A stretch of 64,000 bases of DNA, taken from assembly GCF_018070025.1 (NCBI RefSeq), contig NZ_JAGPYQ010000001.1:4092001-4156000 (forward strand). Reading direction: 5' to 3'. The position numbers and the translations under genes are program-made. This DNA is from Streptomyces liliiviolaceus (lineage in GTDB: Bacteria > Actinomycetota > Actinomycetes > Streptomycetales > Streptomycetaceae). Shown here one piece after another: positions 30,857 to 39,875 of the stretch. A model generated the notes under the pieces. That model saw nothing but the letters and a program-made list of their open reading frames with translations. It had not been told where the DNA came from and made no database searches. Each line of letters begins with the position of its first letter. Within the stretch, counting starts at the first letter, position 1.

Positions 30857-32129
30857 ACCCGCTGTCGTGGGCCTGCTGTTCCTGCTGCTCCTGGTGGGCA
30901 CGGCCTGCGGCAGCCGCCTCCCGGAGAGCGACTTCGAGAACCGGCCCGACCGCACACCCGCCCCCACCACCGCGGAGCCGATCCGCGTGGGCATCGTCAC
31001 GAGCGCCACCAGCCCGGTCGGCGGCGACGCCTTCACCGGGCCCCGCGACGGCGCGAAAGCCTGGTTCGACGCCCTGAACGCGCGCGGCGGCATCGCGGGA
31101 CGCCGGGTCGAGGTCCGTACGTGCGACGACGGCGGCAGCGGCGTCGGCAACAACGAGTGCGTGCACCGGCTCGTCGACGAGGACCAGGTGGTGGCCCTCG
31201 TCGCCACCACCGCCCTCGACTACGCGGGCGCCTCCCGGGTCTCCCGCGCGCGCGTGCCCGACATCGGCGGACAGCCCATCGGCGCGGCCTACGACACCTG
31301 GCCGCACCTCTACGGGATCTACGGCAGCCTCGCGCCCCGGAACGGAAAGCCCGGCTGGGACGGCGAGTTGTACGGCGGCACCGAGATCTACCGCTACTTC
31401 AAGGAGAAACAGGGCGCCCGAACAGCGGCCGTCGTCTCGTACAACCAGTCCGCGTCGGCGGCGTACGCGCGGCTCGTGGTCCGGGGCCTGCGCGCCGAGG
31501 GGTACGAGGTCGTCACCGAGCAGGTCGACTTCGCGCTGCCCAACTTCCGTGCCGCCGCGGCCGATCTGAAGGAGCGGGGCGCCGACCTGGTCTTCGACGC
31601 CATCGACACCTACGGCAACGCCCGGCTGTGCCAGGCGATGGACGACGTCGGCGCGGAGGTCCTCGCCAAGGTCACCAACGTGCAGAACTGGACGTCCACC
31701 GTCCGCGAGGACTACAAGGACGCCCCGCGCTGCCGCAACACCCTGTGGGCGACGGGCGCGAGCCGCAACTACGAGGACACCGGCCACGAGGCCGTACGGG
31801 AGTTCAGGGACGGCACGAAGGCACTGAAGACCCGCTCGCAGTGGCAGGTGGAGGGCTGGGCCGCCGCGATGTGGTTCACGGACGCGGCCCGCTCCTGCGC
31901 GAAGACGGGCGTCACGCGCGCGTGCGTCGACCGGTACCTGGCCACGGGCAAGCCGTACACCGCGAAGGGACTGCTGCTGCCGGTCCGGTTCGCCCACCTG
32001 CCCGAACCGCCCAGGACACGCAGGACGTGTCTGTCGGTGGCCCGTTGGGAGGACGCCCGCGGATGGGTGAGCCAGGGGGACATGGACCGCGACTGCTACG
32101 ACGTCCCGCAGCTCTCCTACAAGCCCTGA
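30831..32129 (+). CDS. ABC transporter substrate-binding lipoprotein, LivJ/LivK type
   Basis: A 432-residue periplasmic-binding-type lipoprotein. The signal peptide (VVGLLFLLLLVGTACGS) gives a lipid anchor at the Cys. The Peripla_BP_6 domain starts with IRVGIVTSATSPVGGDAFTG and DGAKAWFDALNARGGIAGR, and contains ECVHRLVDEDQVVALV and VVSYNQSASAAYARLVV. It is the probable receptor of the LivHM-G-F transporter encoded on the opposite strand. The N-terminal start at 30831 lies inside the upstream lipoprotein gene; a GTG just before VGLLFLL is an alternative. Confidence 0.88.
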   Translation: MPRRVRAAEPAVVGLLFLLLLVGTACGSRLPESDFENRPDRTPAPTTAEPIRVGIVTSATSPVGGDAFTGPRDGAKAWFDALNARGGIAGRRVEVRTCDDGGSGVGNNECVHRLVDEDQVVALVATTALDYAGASRVSRARVPDIGGQPIGAAYDTWPHLYGIYGSLAPRNGKPGWDGELYGGTEIYRYFKEKQGARTAAVVSYNQSASAAYARLVVRGLRAEGYEVVTEQVDFALPNFRAAAADLKERGADLVFDAIDTYGNARLCQAMDDVGAEVLAKVTNVQNWTSTVREDYKDAPRCRNTLWATGASRNYEDTGHEAVREFRDGTKALKTRSQWQVEGWAAAMWFTDAARSCAKTGVTRACVDRYLATGKPYTAKGLLLPVRFAHLPEPPRTRRTCLSVARWEDARGWVSQGDMDRDCYDVPQLSYKP

Positions 32130-32272
32130 TGCGTACGGGCCCCGAAAGGTTCCCTCATCCGGTTACCGATGGCGCAACTGTTGGGGAACAGAGTGATAAG
32201 CGAGCCCAACCATCACATCCGTACCCCGGTCTAACCCTCTGGTAGCTGGATGAGCCGGAGATACGGGGACGC

Positions 32273-33541
32273 ATGCAGATTTCCTTCCTTATACACAACG
32301 CCTACGGAATCGGTGGGACGATCCGGACGACGTACAACCTTGCGAACACCCTGGCCGAACAGCACGACGTGGAGATCGTCTCCGTCCTCCGCCACCGCGA
32401 GGAGCCGGTCTTCGCACGCAACCCGCGCGTGCGCCTGCGCCACCTCGTCGATCTGCGCAAGGGCGGCCCCGGATACGAGGGCGACGACCCCGACCACCGG
32501 AAACCGGCCCGGGTCTTCCCGAAGGGAGAGATCCGCTACGAGCAGTACAGCGCCCTGACCGACCGCCGTATCGCCGAGCATCTCTCCACGACCGACGCCG
32601 ACGTCGTGGTCGGCACCCGCCCCGGCCTGAACGTGCATCTGGCCCGCGAGACCAGGCGTGGCCCGGCCCGTGTCGGCCAGGAGCACCTCACCCTCGACAG
32701 TCACTCGGTCGGCCTGCGCACCGAACTGCGCGGCGCCTACCCCCGCCTCGACGCCGTCACCACGACCACGGAGGCGGACGCCGCCGCCTACCGCACGAAG
32801 ATGCGGCTGCCCGGGGTGCGGGTCGAGGCCGTGCCCAACTCGGTGCCCGCGCCCGTGATAGAGCCCGCGGACGGCACCGGCAAATGGGTCGTCGCGGCCG
32901 GCCGGCTCGCCCCGGTCAAGCGGTACGACCTGCTGATCAAGGCCTTCGACCTGGTGCGCGCCGAGCGGCCCGACTGGCGCCTGCGGATCTACGGCAGCGG
33001 GAAGCAGAAGGACAAGCTGCGCCACCTCATCGACGAACGCGGCCTCTACAACCACGTCCTGCTGATGGGAGCGGCCCATCCCATCGAGCCGGAGTGGGCC
33101 AAGGGCTCCATCGCGGCCGTCACCTCCAGCCTCGAATCGTTCGGCATGACCATCGTCGAGGCCATGCGCTGCGGCCTGCCCGTCGTCTCCACCGACTGCC
33201 CGCACGGCCCGGGGGAGATCATCGACAACGGCGTGGACGGACGCCTCGTGCAGGTGGGGAACGTTCAGGCCATCGCGGGCGGCCTGCTCGAACTCATCAA
33301 CGACGACGCGCTGCGCCGGCAGATGGCGGACGCGGCGCTCAAGGACTCCGAGCGCTTCGACCCGGCACGGATCGCCGAGCGCTACGAATCGATCTTCAGC
33401 GGTCTCGCCTCGCGGGGCGGCACCTCGAAGATCGGCCGGGTGCGCGGCTCACTGCACCGCACCCGAGGGGCCCTGCTCGGCGGCGCGTACGCCGTGCGGG
33501 ACGCCGGACTGACCGTGTTCGGGAAGGAGCGTTCCGCATGA
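32273..33541 (+). CDS. Glycosyltransferase family 4 protein
   Basis: A 422-residue cytosolic or membrane-peripheral GT-B enzyme that transfers sugar from a nucleotide or lipid donor. The N-terminal lobe starts MQISFLIHNAYGIGGTIRTT with the typical glycine loop. The C-terminal lobe has VVAAGRLAPVKRYDLLIKAF and the donor-site motif SSLESFGMTIVEAMRCGLPV followed by DCPHGPGEII, with the conserved E-x7-E. The C-terminal 40 residues are basic. The ATG at 32273 follows a 140-base gap. Its stop overlaps the next gene (ATGA). The acceptor is unknown; a surface glycan or glycolipid is plausible. Confidence 0.9.
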   Translation: MQISFLIHNAYGIGGTIRTTYNLANTLAEQHDVEIVSVLRHREEPVFARNPRVRLRHLVDLRKGGPGYEGDDPDHRKPARVFPKGEIRYEQYSALTDRRIAEHLSTTDADVVVGTRPGLNVHLARETRRGPARVGQEHLTLDSHSVGLRTELRGAYPRLDAVTTTTEADAAAYRTKMRLPGVRVEAVPNSVPAPVIEPADGTGKWVVAAGRLAPVKRYDLLIKAFDLVRAERPDWRLRIYGSGKQKDKLRHLIDERGLYNHVLLMGAAHPIEPEWAKGSIAAVTSSLESFGMTIVEAMRCGLPVVSTDCPHGPGEIIDNGVDGRLVQVGNVQAIAGGLLELINDDALRRQMADAALKDSERFDPARIAERYESIFSGLASRGGTSKIGRVRGSLHRTRGALLGGAYAVRDAGLTVFGKERSA

Positions 33542-34371
33542 TGACGCTGGCTCCGCAGACCGCGCAGACGCCCACCGACGAGGACGCCGCCGTGCCGCCG
33601 CGCGCCGACTGCCTCGCCGACTCCGCGGGCGGCCTCACCTTCGACATGGCCGAACCCGCCGAGAACGGGGACACCCACCTCGTACTGATCCACCGCGACG
33701 GCATCCAGGAGGTCCGGCTGCCGCTCGCCCCGGCCGCCGACGGACGGCTGCGCGCCGCGCTGCCCAGCTTCGTCGAACTGCCCGAGGGCCGCTGGGACGC
33801 CTTCGCGCAGACCGGCGACGGCGAGCCGCAGCGCCTCACCCCCGGCCTCAACGACCTGCGCTCGCTCGTCGACCGGGTGCCGAGCGGCGCACGCGGCCAT
33901 GTCGCCGTCCGTATCCCGTACGCGACCAAGCACGGCAACCTCTCCGTCCGCAGCTGGCTGCGCGCCCCGCACGCGGAGGCCGGCGAACTGCACATAGGAG
34001 AGGGCGGCCTCGGCGTCCACGGCCAGGTGTACGGGGTCGCGCTCACGCCGGACGCGTACGCCGAACTGACCGGCCGCGGGGAGACGCACCCCGGGGCGAG
34101 GCTCGGGGTCCACCGGGACCAGGCGCTGTTCCGCTTCACCGTGGACTACGGCGACCTGCCCGAGGGGGTGTGGGACCTGTGGCTGCGCCCGGCGGGGGAG
34201 AGCGGGCCGCGGGTACGGATCGCGCGGCTGCTCGACGACATCGCCGACAAGAAGCCCATCTTCACGTACCCGAAGGTCACGGTGGAGACGGAGTACGGCC
34301 CGGTGACGGCCGGCCCGTACTACACGAGCGACAACGACCTCTCGGTGACCGTCACGGCGGCGGCCGGCTAG
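33538..34371 (+). CDS. Conserved protein coupled to the GT4 gene
   Basis: A 277-residue beta-rich protein with no recognised catalytic motif and no signal or membrane segment. Segments such as GDTHLVLIHRDGIQEVRLPL, VRSWLRAPHAEAGELHIGEG and VWDLWLRPAGESGPRVRIAR look like a repeated beta-sandwich. Streptomycete relatives are often annotated as transferases because of their GT neighbour, but the sequence itself does not support that. The 4-base overlap with the GT4 gene implies a joint function in glycan synthesis. The ATG at 33538 is followed at once by a second Met. Confidence 0.65.
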   Translation: MMTLAPQTAQTPTDEDAAVPPRADCLADSAGGLTFDMAEPAENGDTHLVLIHRDGIQEVRLPLAPAADGRLRAALPSFVELPEGRWDAFAQTGDGEPQRLTPGLNDLRSLVDRVPSGARGHVAVRIPYATKHGNLSVRSWLRAPHAEAGELHIGEGGLGVHGQVYGVALTPDAYAELTGRGETHPGARLGVHRDQALFRFTVDYGDLPEGVWDLWLRPAGESGPRVRIARLLDDIADKKPIFTYPKVTVETEYGPVTAGPYYTSDNDLSVTVTAAAG

Positions 34372-34373
34372 GC

Positions 34374-34403
34374 CGCGCCCCGAAGGGGCGCGGGGAACTG
34401 CGC
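34374..34403. terminator. Bidirectional terminator-like hairpin with one copy of the 20-bp repeat
   Basis: CGCGCCCC-GAA-GGGGCGCG (34374-34392) sits between convergent genes. The reverse-orientation dispersed repeat occupies 34384-34403 and supplies the right arm. Confidence 0.7.
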
Positions 34404-34441
34404 GCCCGGCCACGACGCGCCCGCGGCCGACGCCGACACGG

Positions 34442-36172
34442 TCAGTACTGCTCGGGGCCGGCCCCCGGACGCTCCTGGCCGAAGCGGATCTGCGGGCTGT
34501 CCTCCTGGCCGGAGCGCGTCCGGGGCGGTGTGATCGCCGCGAACCGCGGATGGTGCAGGTCGAACGCCGGTGACTCGGAACGGATCCTGGGCAGCGTGGT
34601 GAAGTTGTGCCGTGGCGGCGGGCACGAGGTCGCCCACTCCAGCGAGCGGCCGAAGCCCCAGGGGTCGTCGGCCTCGACCGGCACGCCGTACCTGGACGTC
34701 TTCCAGACGTTGTAGAGGAACGGCAGCGTCGACATGCCCAGCAGGAACGCCCCGATCGACGAGATGGTGTTGAGCGCCGTGAACCCGTCGGCCGCCAGAT
34801 AGTCGGCGTAGCGGCGCGGCATGCCCTCCGCGCCCAGCCAGTGCTGCACCAGGAACGTGGTGTGGAAGCCCACGAAGAGCGTCCAGAAGTGCAGCTTGCC
34901 GAGCCGTTCGTCGAGCATCTTGCCGGTGAACTTGGGCCACCAGAAGTAGAAGCCGCCGAAGGTCGCGAACACGACGGTGCCGAACACCACGTAGTGGAAG
35001 TGCGCCACCACGAAGTACGTGTCCGTGACGTGGAAGTCCAGCGGCGGCGAGGCCAGGATCACCCCGGTGAGGCCGCCGAACAGGAACGACACCAGGAAGC
35101 CCGTCGCCCAGAGCATGGGCGTCTCGAAGGACAGCGAGCCCTTCAGCATCGTCCCGGTCCAGTTGAAGAACTTCACCCCCGTGGGCACCGCGATCAGGAA
35201 CGACACGAACGAGAAGAACGGCAGCAGCACCGCGCCCGTCGCGAACATGTGATGGGCCCACACGACCACGGACAGACCGGTGATGGCCATCGTGGCGCCG
35301 ACCAGTGTCAGATAGCCGAAGATCGGCTTCCTGCTGAAGACCGGGATGATCTCCGTGATGATCCCGAAGAACGGCAGCGCGATGATGTAGACCTCGGGAT
35401 GGCCGAAGAACCAGAAGAGGTGCTGCCACAGCAGCGCCCCGCCGTTGGCCGAGGCGAAGACCTGCGAGCCGAACCTCCGGTCCGCCTCAAGGACCAGGAG
35501 CGCGGCGGCGAGCACCGGGAACGCCAGCAGGATCAGGATCGACGTGAACAGCGTGTTCCACGTGAAGATCGGCATCCGGAACATCGTCATGCCCGGGGCG
35601 CGCATCCCGATGATCGTCGTCAGGAAGTTCACCGCGCCGAGGATCGTGCCGAAGCCGGCCAGCGCGAGCCCCATGATCCACATGTCGGCGCCGATGCCGG
35701 GGGACCGCTCCATGCTGTTCAGCGGGGCGTACGCGAACCATCCGAAGTTGGCGGGCCCGCCGGGCACCAGCAGCGACCCCAGCACGATCAGCCCGCCGAA
35801 GAGGAACAGCCAGTACGACAGCATGTTCAGCCGGGGGAAGGCGACGTCGGGCGCGCCGATCTGCAGCGGCATGATCTCGTTGGCGAAACCGGCGAAGGTC
35901 GGCGTCGCGAAGAGCAGCAGCATGATCGTGCCGTGCATCGTGAACATCTGGTTGAACGTGTTGTTGCCGATGAGCTGCGTGCCGGGCCGTGCCAGCTCGG
36001 CCCGCATCAGCAACGCCATCAGACCGCCGACCAGGAAGAACGCGAACGACGTGATGAGGTAGAGGTGGCCGATCTTCTTGTGGTCGGTGGTCGTCAGCCA
36101 GTCCACGATCAGCCGCCCCGGCCGCTTCACCGGTACGGGCCGTGACGTCGCCTGTGCGGTGTCCGTCCCCAT
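34442..36172 (-). CDS. ctaD: Cytochrome c oxidase subunit I (orphan copy)
   Basis: A 576-residue, twelve-helix haem-copper oxidase subunit I that would reduce oxygen at the haem a3/CuB site. It carries the haem a ligand [13 protein letters not shown], the CuB/crosslink motif [20 protein letters not shown], the His pair WAHHMFATG, and [15 protein letters not shown] with the last haem ligands. The N-terminus is cytosolic ([13 protein letters not shown]). The tail is Arg/Gln/Pro-rich. No ctaC, ctaE or bc1 genes are adjacent, so this is a stand-alone paralogue; Streptomyces normally has a complete cta-qcr cluster elsewhere. The ATG is at 36172. Confidence 0.95.
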   Translation of the reverse strand: MGTDTAQATSRPVPVKRPGRLIVDWLTTTDHKKIGHLYLITSFAFFLVGGLMALLMRAELARPGTQLIGNNTFNQMFTMHGTIMLLLFATPTFAGFANEIMPLQIGAPDVAFPRLNMLSYWLFLFGGLIVLGSLLVPGGPANFGWFAYAPLNSMERSPGIGADMWIMGLALAGFGTILGAVNFLTTIIGMRAPGMTMFRMPIFTWNTLFTSILILLAFPVLAAALLVLEADRRFGSQVFASANGGALLWQHLFWFFGHPEVYIIALPFFGIITEIIPVFSRKPIFGYLTLVGATMAITGLSVVVWAHHMFATGAVLLPFFSFVSFLIAVPTGVKFFNWTGTMLKGSLSFETPMLWATGFLVSFLFGGLTGVILASPPLDFHVTDTYFVVAHFHYVVFGTVVFATFGGFYFWWPKFTGKMLDERLGKLHFWTLFVGFHTTFLVQHWLGAEGMPRRYADYLAADGFTALNTISSIGAFLLGMSTLPFLYNVWKTSRYGVPVEADDPWGFGRSLEWATSCPPPRHNFTTLPRIRSESPAFDLHHPRFAAITPPRTRSGQEDSPQIRFGQERPGAGPEQY

Positions 36173-36607
36173 CGCCGCCCCCTCGCTCGTCGCGTTCCGG
36201 GCCTCCTGAAGCTCACGCCATGATGCTCGCGGGGCACCACGCTCCGACAGGGGGCGTACGGGGCTCTGTGCTCGGACCGTTCATTTCCTGTGGCGGGCCA
36301 ACTTCCTTGCGGGGCCGCGCAATCGGAAAGGAAAGGCAGGGAAACCGGTCCGGTTACCCGCTTTCGGCCGGGGTATTCACGGCCGGTTCGGAGATAGTCC
36401 CGAGGGGTTCGGAATTACGTTCCGAGGCGGGCGGAAAACGTGTGGAACCGCCCGTTCGTGTGACGGTTCGCTGCGTAACCGCCGATGTCCGCGGGGGCGG
36501 AACGAGTGTCGTTGTCCTGTGACAGAAGCGTGACCGGAGGGGGACCGGTGACTGATGGTGGCGGGGCCGGGGTTCCGTGTCCGCACGGGGGCGCCTAACG
36601 TGGCGGC
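36173..36607. other. Divergent gene-free region upstream of ctaD and the I78 gene
   Basis: About 435 bases, less GC-rich than average. A perfect palindrome CGGAATTACGTTCCG occurs at 36410-36424, and GGCCGG/CCGGCC-type repeats lie at 36365-36390. No gene is supported here. Confidence 0.4.
36596..36601 (+). promoter_or_regulatory. -10 element for a leaderless I78 transcript
   Basis: TAACGT is followed by only 6 bases before the ATG at 36608, with no ribosome binding site between, as in leaderless streptomycete mRNAs. Confidence 0.45.
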
Positions 36608-36823
36608 ATGGCACCGATTCCCACTCCGCCCGCGGAGCCCTCGGACACTCCGGACGCGTACGTCGGCCTCGACGCGGGGGGTGCGGAGCGGCAGGCCCGT
36701 GCGCGCGGGTGGTCGACCGTGCGGTCGTTGCCGCCGGGGGCGATCATCACGATGGAGTACTTGTCGGGACGACTGAACTTCGAGGTCACGGAGGGCCGGG
36801 TCACGCGCTGCTGGAAGGGGTGA
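36608..36823 (+). CDS. Small I78-family protease-inhibitor-like protein
   Basis: A 71-residue protein. The C-terminal half (GAERQARARGWSTVRSLPPG, then ITMEYLSGRLNFEVTEGRVT) matches the I78 inhibitor pattern, with the typical RARGW, the Met-Glu-Tyr before the R-L-N-x-E-V motif, and a terminal RVTRCWKG. I78 proteins are small potato-inhibitor-like proteins that block serine proteases. No signal peptide is present, so it would act inside the cell unless exported otherwise. The ATG is probably the first transcribed codon. Confidence 0.75.
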   Translation: MAPIPTPPAEPSDTPDAYVGLDAGGAERQARARGWSTVRSLPPGAIITMEYLSGRLNFEVTEGRVTRCWKG

Positions 36824-37165
36824 CCTGACCTGGTACGGCGTGTGCGGGCCGGTGGGGCCGGTGGGGGGCTTGTCGCGCAGTTCCCCGCGCCCCTGAAAGC
36901 GCCCCTGACGGGGCGGAATCGGGTGCGTGCGTGCGATCGTGCGGGTGCGTGGGGGTTGGCCGCGCAGTTCCCCGCGCCCCTAAGAGCGCCCCTGACGGGG
37001 CAAAAGCCGGGGCGCAGCCCCGCTTTTGAGGGGCGCGGGGAACTGCGCGCTCAGCCCCCACCGGCCCGCAGATTCAAGCGCACGGGCAGGGGCCCATCAG
37101 GGGCGCGGGGAACTGCGCGACAAGCCCCCACTCACCCGCAGGTTCAAGCGCACGGGGCGACGCGT
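36824..37165. other. Gene-free stretch made largely of dispersed repeats
   Basis: Holds four copies of the 20-bp repeat (see the repeat entry) and the phrase TTCAAGCGCACGGG twice (37072 and 37143 areas). Short ORFs across it are artefacts of the repeats. Confidence 0.7.
36875..37118. repeat. Four copies of the 20-bp repeat, two in each orientation
   Basis: GCGCAGTTCCCCGCGCCCCT lies at 36875-36894 and 36962-36981, and its reverse complement at 37029-37048 and 37099-37118. GCGCCCCTGACGGGGC hairpins follow the two forward copies. The cluster separates the I78 gene from the convergent phosphatase gene. Confidence 0.9.
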
Positions 37166-38197
37166 TCAGCCGCCCGCGACGGGCCGCGCCGAGGTCGTGC
37201 CGCGGGTCACCCGGTCCGACTGCGGGGGCCGCCGGCTCCCGAGCGGAGTCACCGGCGTGCGCTCCGAGCGGCTCAGATGCGGCCCGGGGGCCATATGCCC
37301 CGGCGCCCGCACGGGCCGGGACGCGGCCACCGGCTCACGCACCACCGGCTCCTGCTCACCCGCACCGGTCGCCACCGTCGGGCTGCCGACAGGGGTGAGG
37401 GGCGCCGGAACGGGAACCTCGACCGGAGCCGCGCCACGCCGGCGGTCGCGCCAGGCATCACGCAGGTCGAAGATGCCGGACTCCGCGCGTGCGATCAGCG
37501 GTTCGAACCAGGGCAGCGCCAGCAGGATCAGCAGCCCCGCGGCCCACCCGAGCACCACATCGCTGAGCCAGTGCGTACCCAGGTACACGGTGGTCAGGCC
37601 GACGCCGAGGGAGACCACGGCGGAGAAGGCCGACAGCCAGCGGCGAGCGTTCGGCGTCGAGGCCAGATAGGCGAGGATGCCCCAGGTCACGACGGCGTTG
37701 GCGGTGTGACCCGAAGGGAATATGTCGCCGCCCAGCCACATCTCGTTCGAGCCGACGCTGGTGGCGTAGTGCGGACCGAGGCGGCCCATGCTGATCTTCG
37801 CCGCGCCGACCGTGAGGTTCAGGAGCAGCAGCGAGGCGCCCAGCGTGAGCAGCGGGCGCAGCGTGTGCTGCCGCCAGGAGCGCCAGCCCAGCCAGGCCGC
37901 GATCATCACGGCGGTGGGCCCGCGCTGGCCCAGGACCACGTAGTAGTCGAGGAACGCGTGGATCTCCGGCCACTGCTGGTACGGCCGGAAGAACATGACC
38001 TGCCAGTCGAGCCGGACCAGCCATGAGGTGATCACGACGGCCCACACGATGGCCGCGTAGAAGGCGAGCGTGGACGCGAAGAGGACCACCCGGTGCCGGC
38101 TCATCCTGGGCACGTCGATGTGGGCCGGCCGTTCCGGCTCACGGTCCAGCCGGGCGAAGACCCGGTCCAGGCGAGTCAGCTTTCGTTCGGTACGCAC
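37166..38197 (-). CDS. PAP2-superfamily membrane phosphatase
   Basis: A 343-residue membrane protein with about five or six transmembrane helices. It has the PAP2 signature motifs: motif 1 KISMGRLGP, where the usual Arg before Pro is Gly; motif 2 PSGHTAN; and motif 3 GTHWLSDVVLGW with the catalytic His and Asp. Such enzymes dephosphorylate lipid phosphates such as phosphatidate or undecaprenyl pyrophosphate at the outer membrane face. The last 90 residues are Pro/Arg-rich and disordered. The GTG at 38197 has TAACGT 7 bases upstream and no ribosome site, so the mRNA may be leaderless. Confidence 0.85.
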   Translation of the reverse strand: MRTERKLTRLDRVFARLDREPERPAHIDVPRMSRHRVVLFASTLAFYAAIVWAVVITSWLVRLDWQVMFFRPYQQWPEIHAFLDYYVVLGQRGPTAVMIAAWLGWRSWRQHTLRPLLTLGASLLLLNLTVGAAKISMGRLGPHYATSVGSNEMWLGGDIFPSGHTANAVVTWGILAYLASTPNARRWLSAFSAVVSLGVGLTTVYLGTHWLSDVVLGWAAGLLILLALPWFEPLIARAESGIFDLRDAWRDRRRGAAPVEVPVPAPLTPVGSPTVATGAGEQEPVVREPVAASRPVRAPGHMAPGPHLSRSERTPVTPLGSRRPPQSDRVTRGTTSARPVAGG

Positions 38198-38204
38198 CCA
38201 ATCG

Positions 38205-38210
38205 ACGTTA
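38205..38210 (-). promoter_or_regulatory. -10 element for the PAP2 gene (possible leaderless mRNA)
   Basis: On the minus strand TAACGT is followed by 7 bases and then the GTG start; no Shine-Dalgarno sequence fits between. Confidence 0.4.
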
Positions 38211-38434
38211 CAGCGAGTGAGCTGTGTTCCAGGCCGAAGCACCGTCTTTGTGATGACGATGTGATGTGGGATTGCTCTCAGAAGGGGGTTTATCGCCGTG
38301 GATTATGGAATCCCCCGTCCGCTCTTCCTTCAATTCGATTGATCATTCCGGAGCGGAGTTTTAGGGCGCTTTCGAATTCGTTCACCGAATGCTTGCGTGC
38401 GCTTCTCCGGGCGCTCACCGGCAACCGTGAGTGA

Positions 38435-39604
38435 TCACGGCGGACCGGACCCGTTCAGCCACCAGGCGCCGTACACCGCCGACGCCACCGCCACACCGGC
38501 CAGCACCCACGCCGACCTGGACGTTCGCAGTCGCGCGAGAGCCACGGCGAGGGGCAGCAGCAGGGGGAAGGCGGGCAGCAGAAGGCGTGGTTTCGAGCCG
38601 AAATAGCTCGACGCGCACAGGGCGAGGGCGATGACGACCCCCGCGTACACCAGGAGCGGCAACGGCTGCCGCTGCCGTACGCAGATCACGTACAGCCGTA
38701 CGAGCAGGCCGACCCCGGCGATCAGGCCCAGGCCGGCCAGGGCCGACGGGAACGAGGTGAACTTGTCGGCGACGAACCGGGCGAACGCGTAACCGCCGTC
38801 GAAGCCGTTGCGCCAGCCCGCCTGGACGTCGAGATAGCCCAGCGGGCCCCCGCCCGTGCGATGACCGACCCACAGGACGTAACCCGCGGCGCCGAGGGGC
38901 GCGATCAGCATCGCCAGGGCGCGCCGCCACCGGGACGCGCCCTCCCCGCCGGGCACGCTCCGCTCCCGTACGAAAGAGGCGATCGCCGTCACCCACACGG
39001 CCGCAACGACCGCCGCGCCCACCGGGCGGGTCAGACCGGCCAGCGAGGCGAGCAGGCCCGCGGTCGGCCAGCGGCCGGTCAGGACCGCGTACAGCGACCA
39101 GGCCGCGAGCGCCGTGAACAGCGACTCGCTGTACGCCATCGACTGCACGATCCCGACCGGCAGGACCGCCCACAGCAGCACGGCGCAGACCCCGGCCCGG
39201 CGGCCGTACACATGGTCCGCGACCGCGAAGATCCCCCAGGCCGCCGCGAGCGAGGCGAGCCAGCTCACCAGCAGGCCCGCGTGCGCGGGGGAGAGAGGGG
39301 ACACCGCCGACACGGCCCGCTCCAGCCAGGGCAGCAGCGGGAAGAACGCGAGGTTCGAGTGGACGTCCCCGTTGGGCAGGCGCACCTCGTAGCCGTAACC
39401 CAGCTCGGCGACCCGCGAGTACCAGAGGGAGTCCCAGCGGGACGAGAGCAGCCGCAGCGCGCTCTCGTCCCGGGTGGCGCTCCACACCGCGAGCACCACC
39501 AGGCCGAGCGCGCGCACCGCCGCGTACCCGAGGAGCGCGGGCGCGGCGCGGCGCCAGGACGGCCCCGGACGGGGCGGCGCGGCGGGCGTCTCAAGATCGG
39601 TCAC
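38435..39604 (-). CDS. Integral membrane mannosyltransferase-like protein (PIG-V/GT-C type)
   Basis: A 389-residue protein with about ten membrane helices. The early acidic motif SSRWDSLWYSRVAELGY is characteristic of PIG-V-like GT-C glycosyltransferases, which use polyprenyl-phosphate sugars outside the membrane. It also has LAFFPLLPWLERAV and QSMAYSESLFTALAAWSLYA, both typical of this actinobacterial family. The GTG at 39604 is 7 bases after GATAAT on the minus strand, again hinting at leaderless expression. The acceptor is unknown. The gap before the PAP2 gene is AT-richer than normal. Confidence 0.82.
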   Translation of the reverse strand: MTDLETPAAPPRPGPSWRRAAPALLGYAAVRALGLVVLAVWSATRDESALRLLSSRWDSLWYSRVAELGYGYEVRLPNGDVHSNLAFFPLLPWLERAVSAVSPLSPAHAGLLVSWLASLAAAWGIFAVADHVYGRRAGVCAVLLWAVLPVGIVQSMAYSESLFTALAAWSLYAVLTGRWPTAGLLASLAGLTRPVGAAVVAAVWVTAIASFVRERSVPGGEGASRWRRALAMLIAPLGAAGYVLWVGHRTGGGPLGYLDVQAGWRNGFDGGYAFARFVADKFTSFPSALAGLGLIAGVGLLVRLYVICVRQRQPLPLLVYAGVVIALALCASSYFGSKPRLLLPAFPLLLPLAVALARLRTSRSAWVLAGVAVASAVYGAWWLNGSGPP

Positions 39605-39875
39605 GGGCTCGATTATCGAGGGGGCCCGCAACCGCGGACCCTGGCGGGGGGCGCGCCCGGACACGAGACGGGCGGGCGGCGGCGTGGCGCACGCCACACG
39701 TGTCCCAGGAGAACGTGAGAGGTCCGCCACCCGACGCCGGGAGGAACTCGCGTACTCTGACGTCCCACTCGCCTTTGTTGCGTGGGCCGGGACACCGCTC
39801 CTCCCGAGCCGCAGCCGCAGGGAGTCCCCACCCAGCGGATCGCCGAACGCGAGGGAACATCTGGGAGGTACGTAC

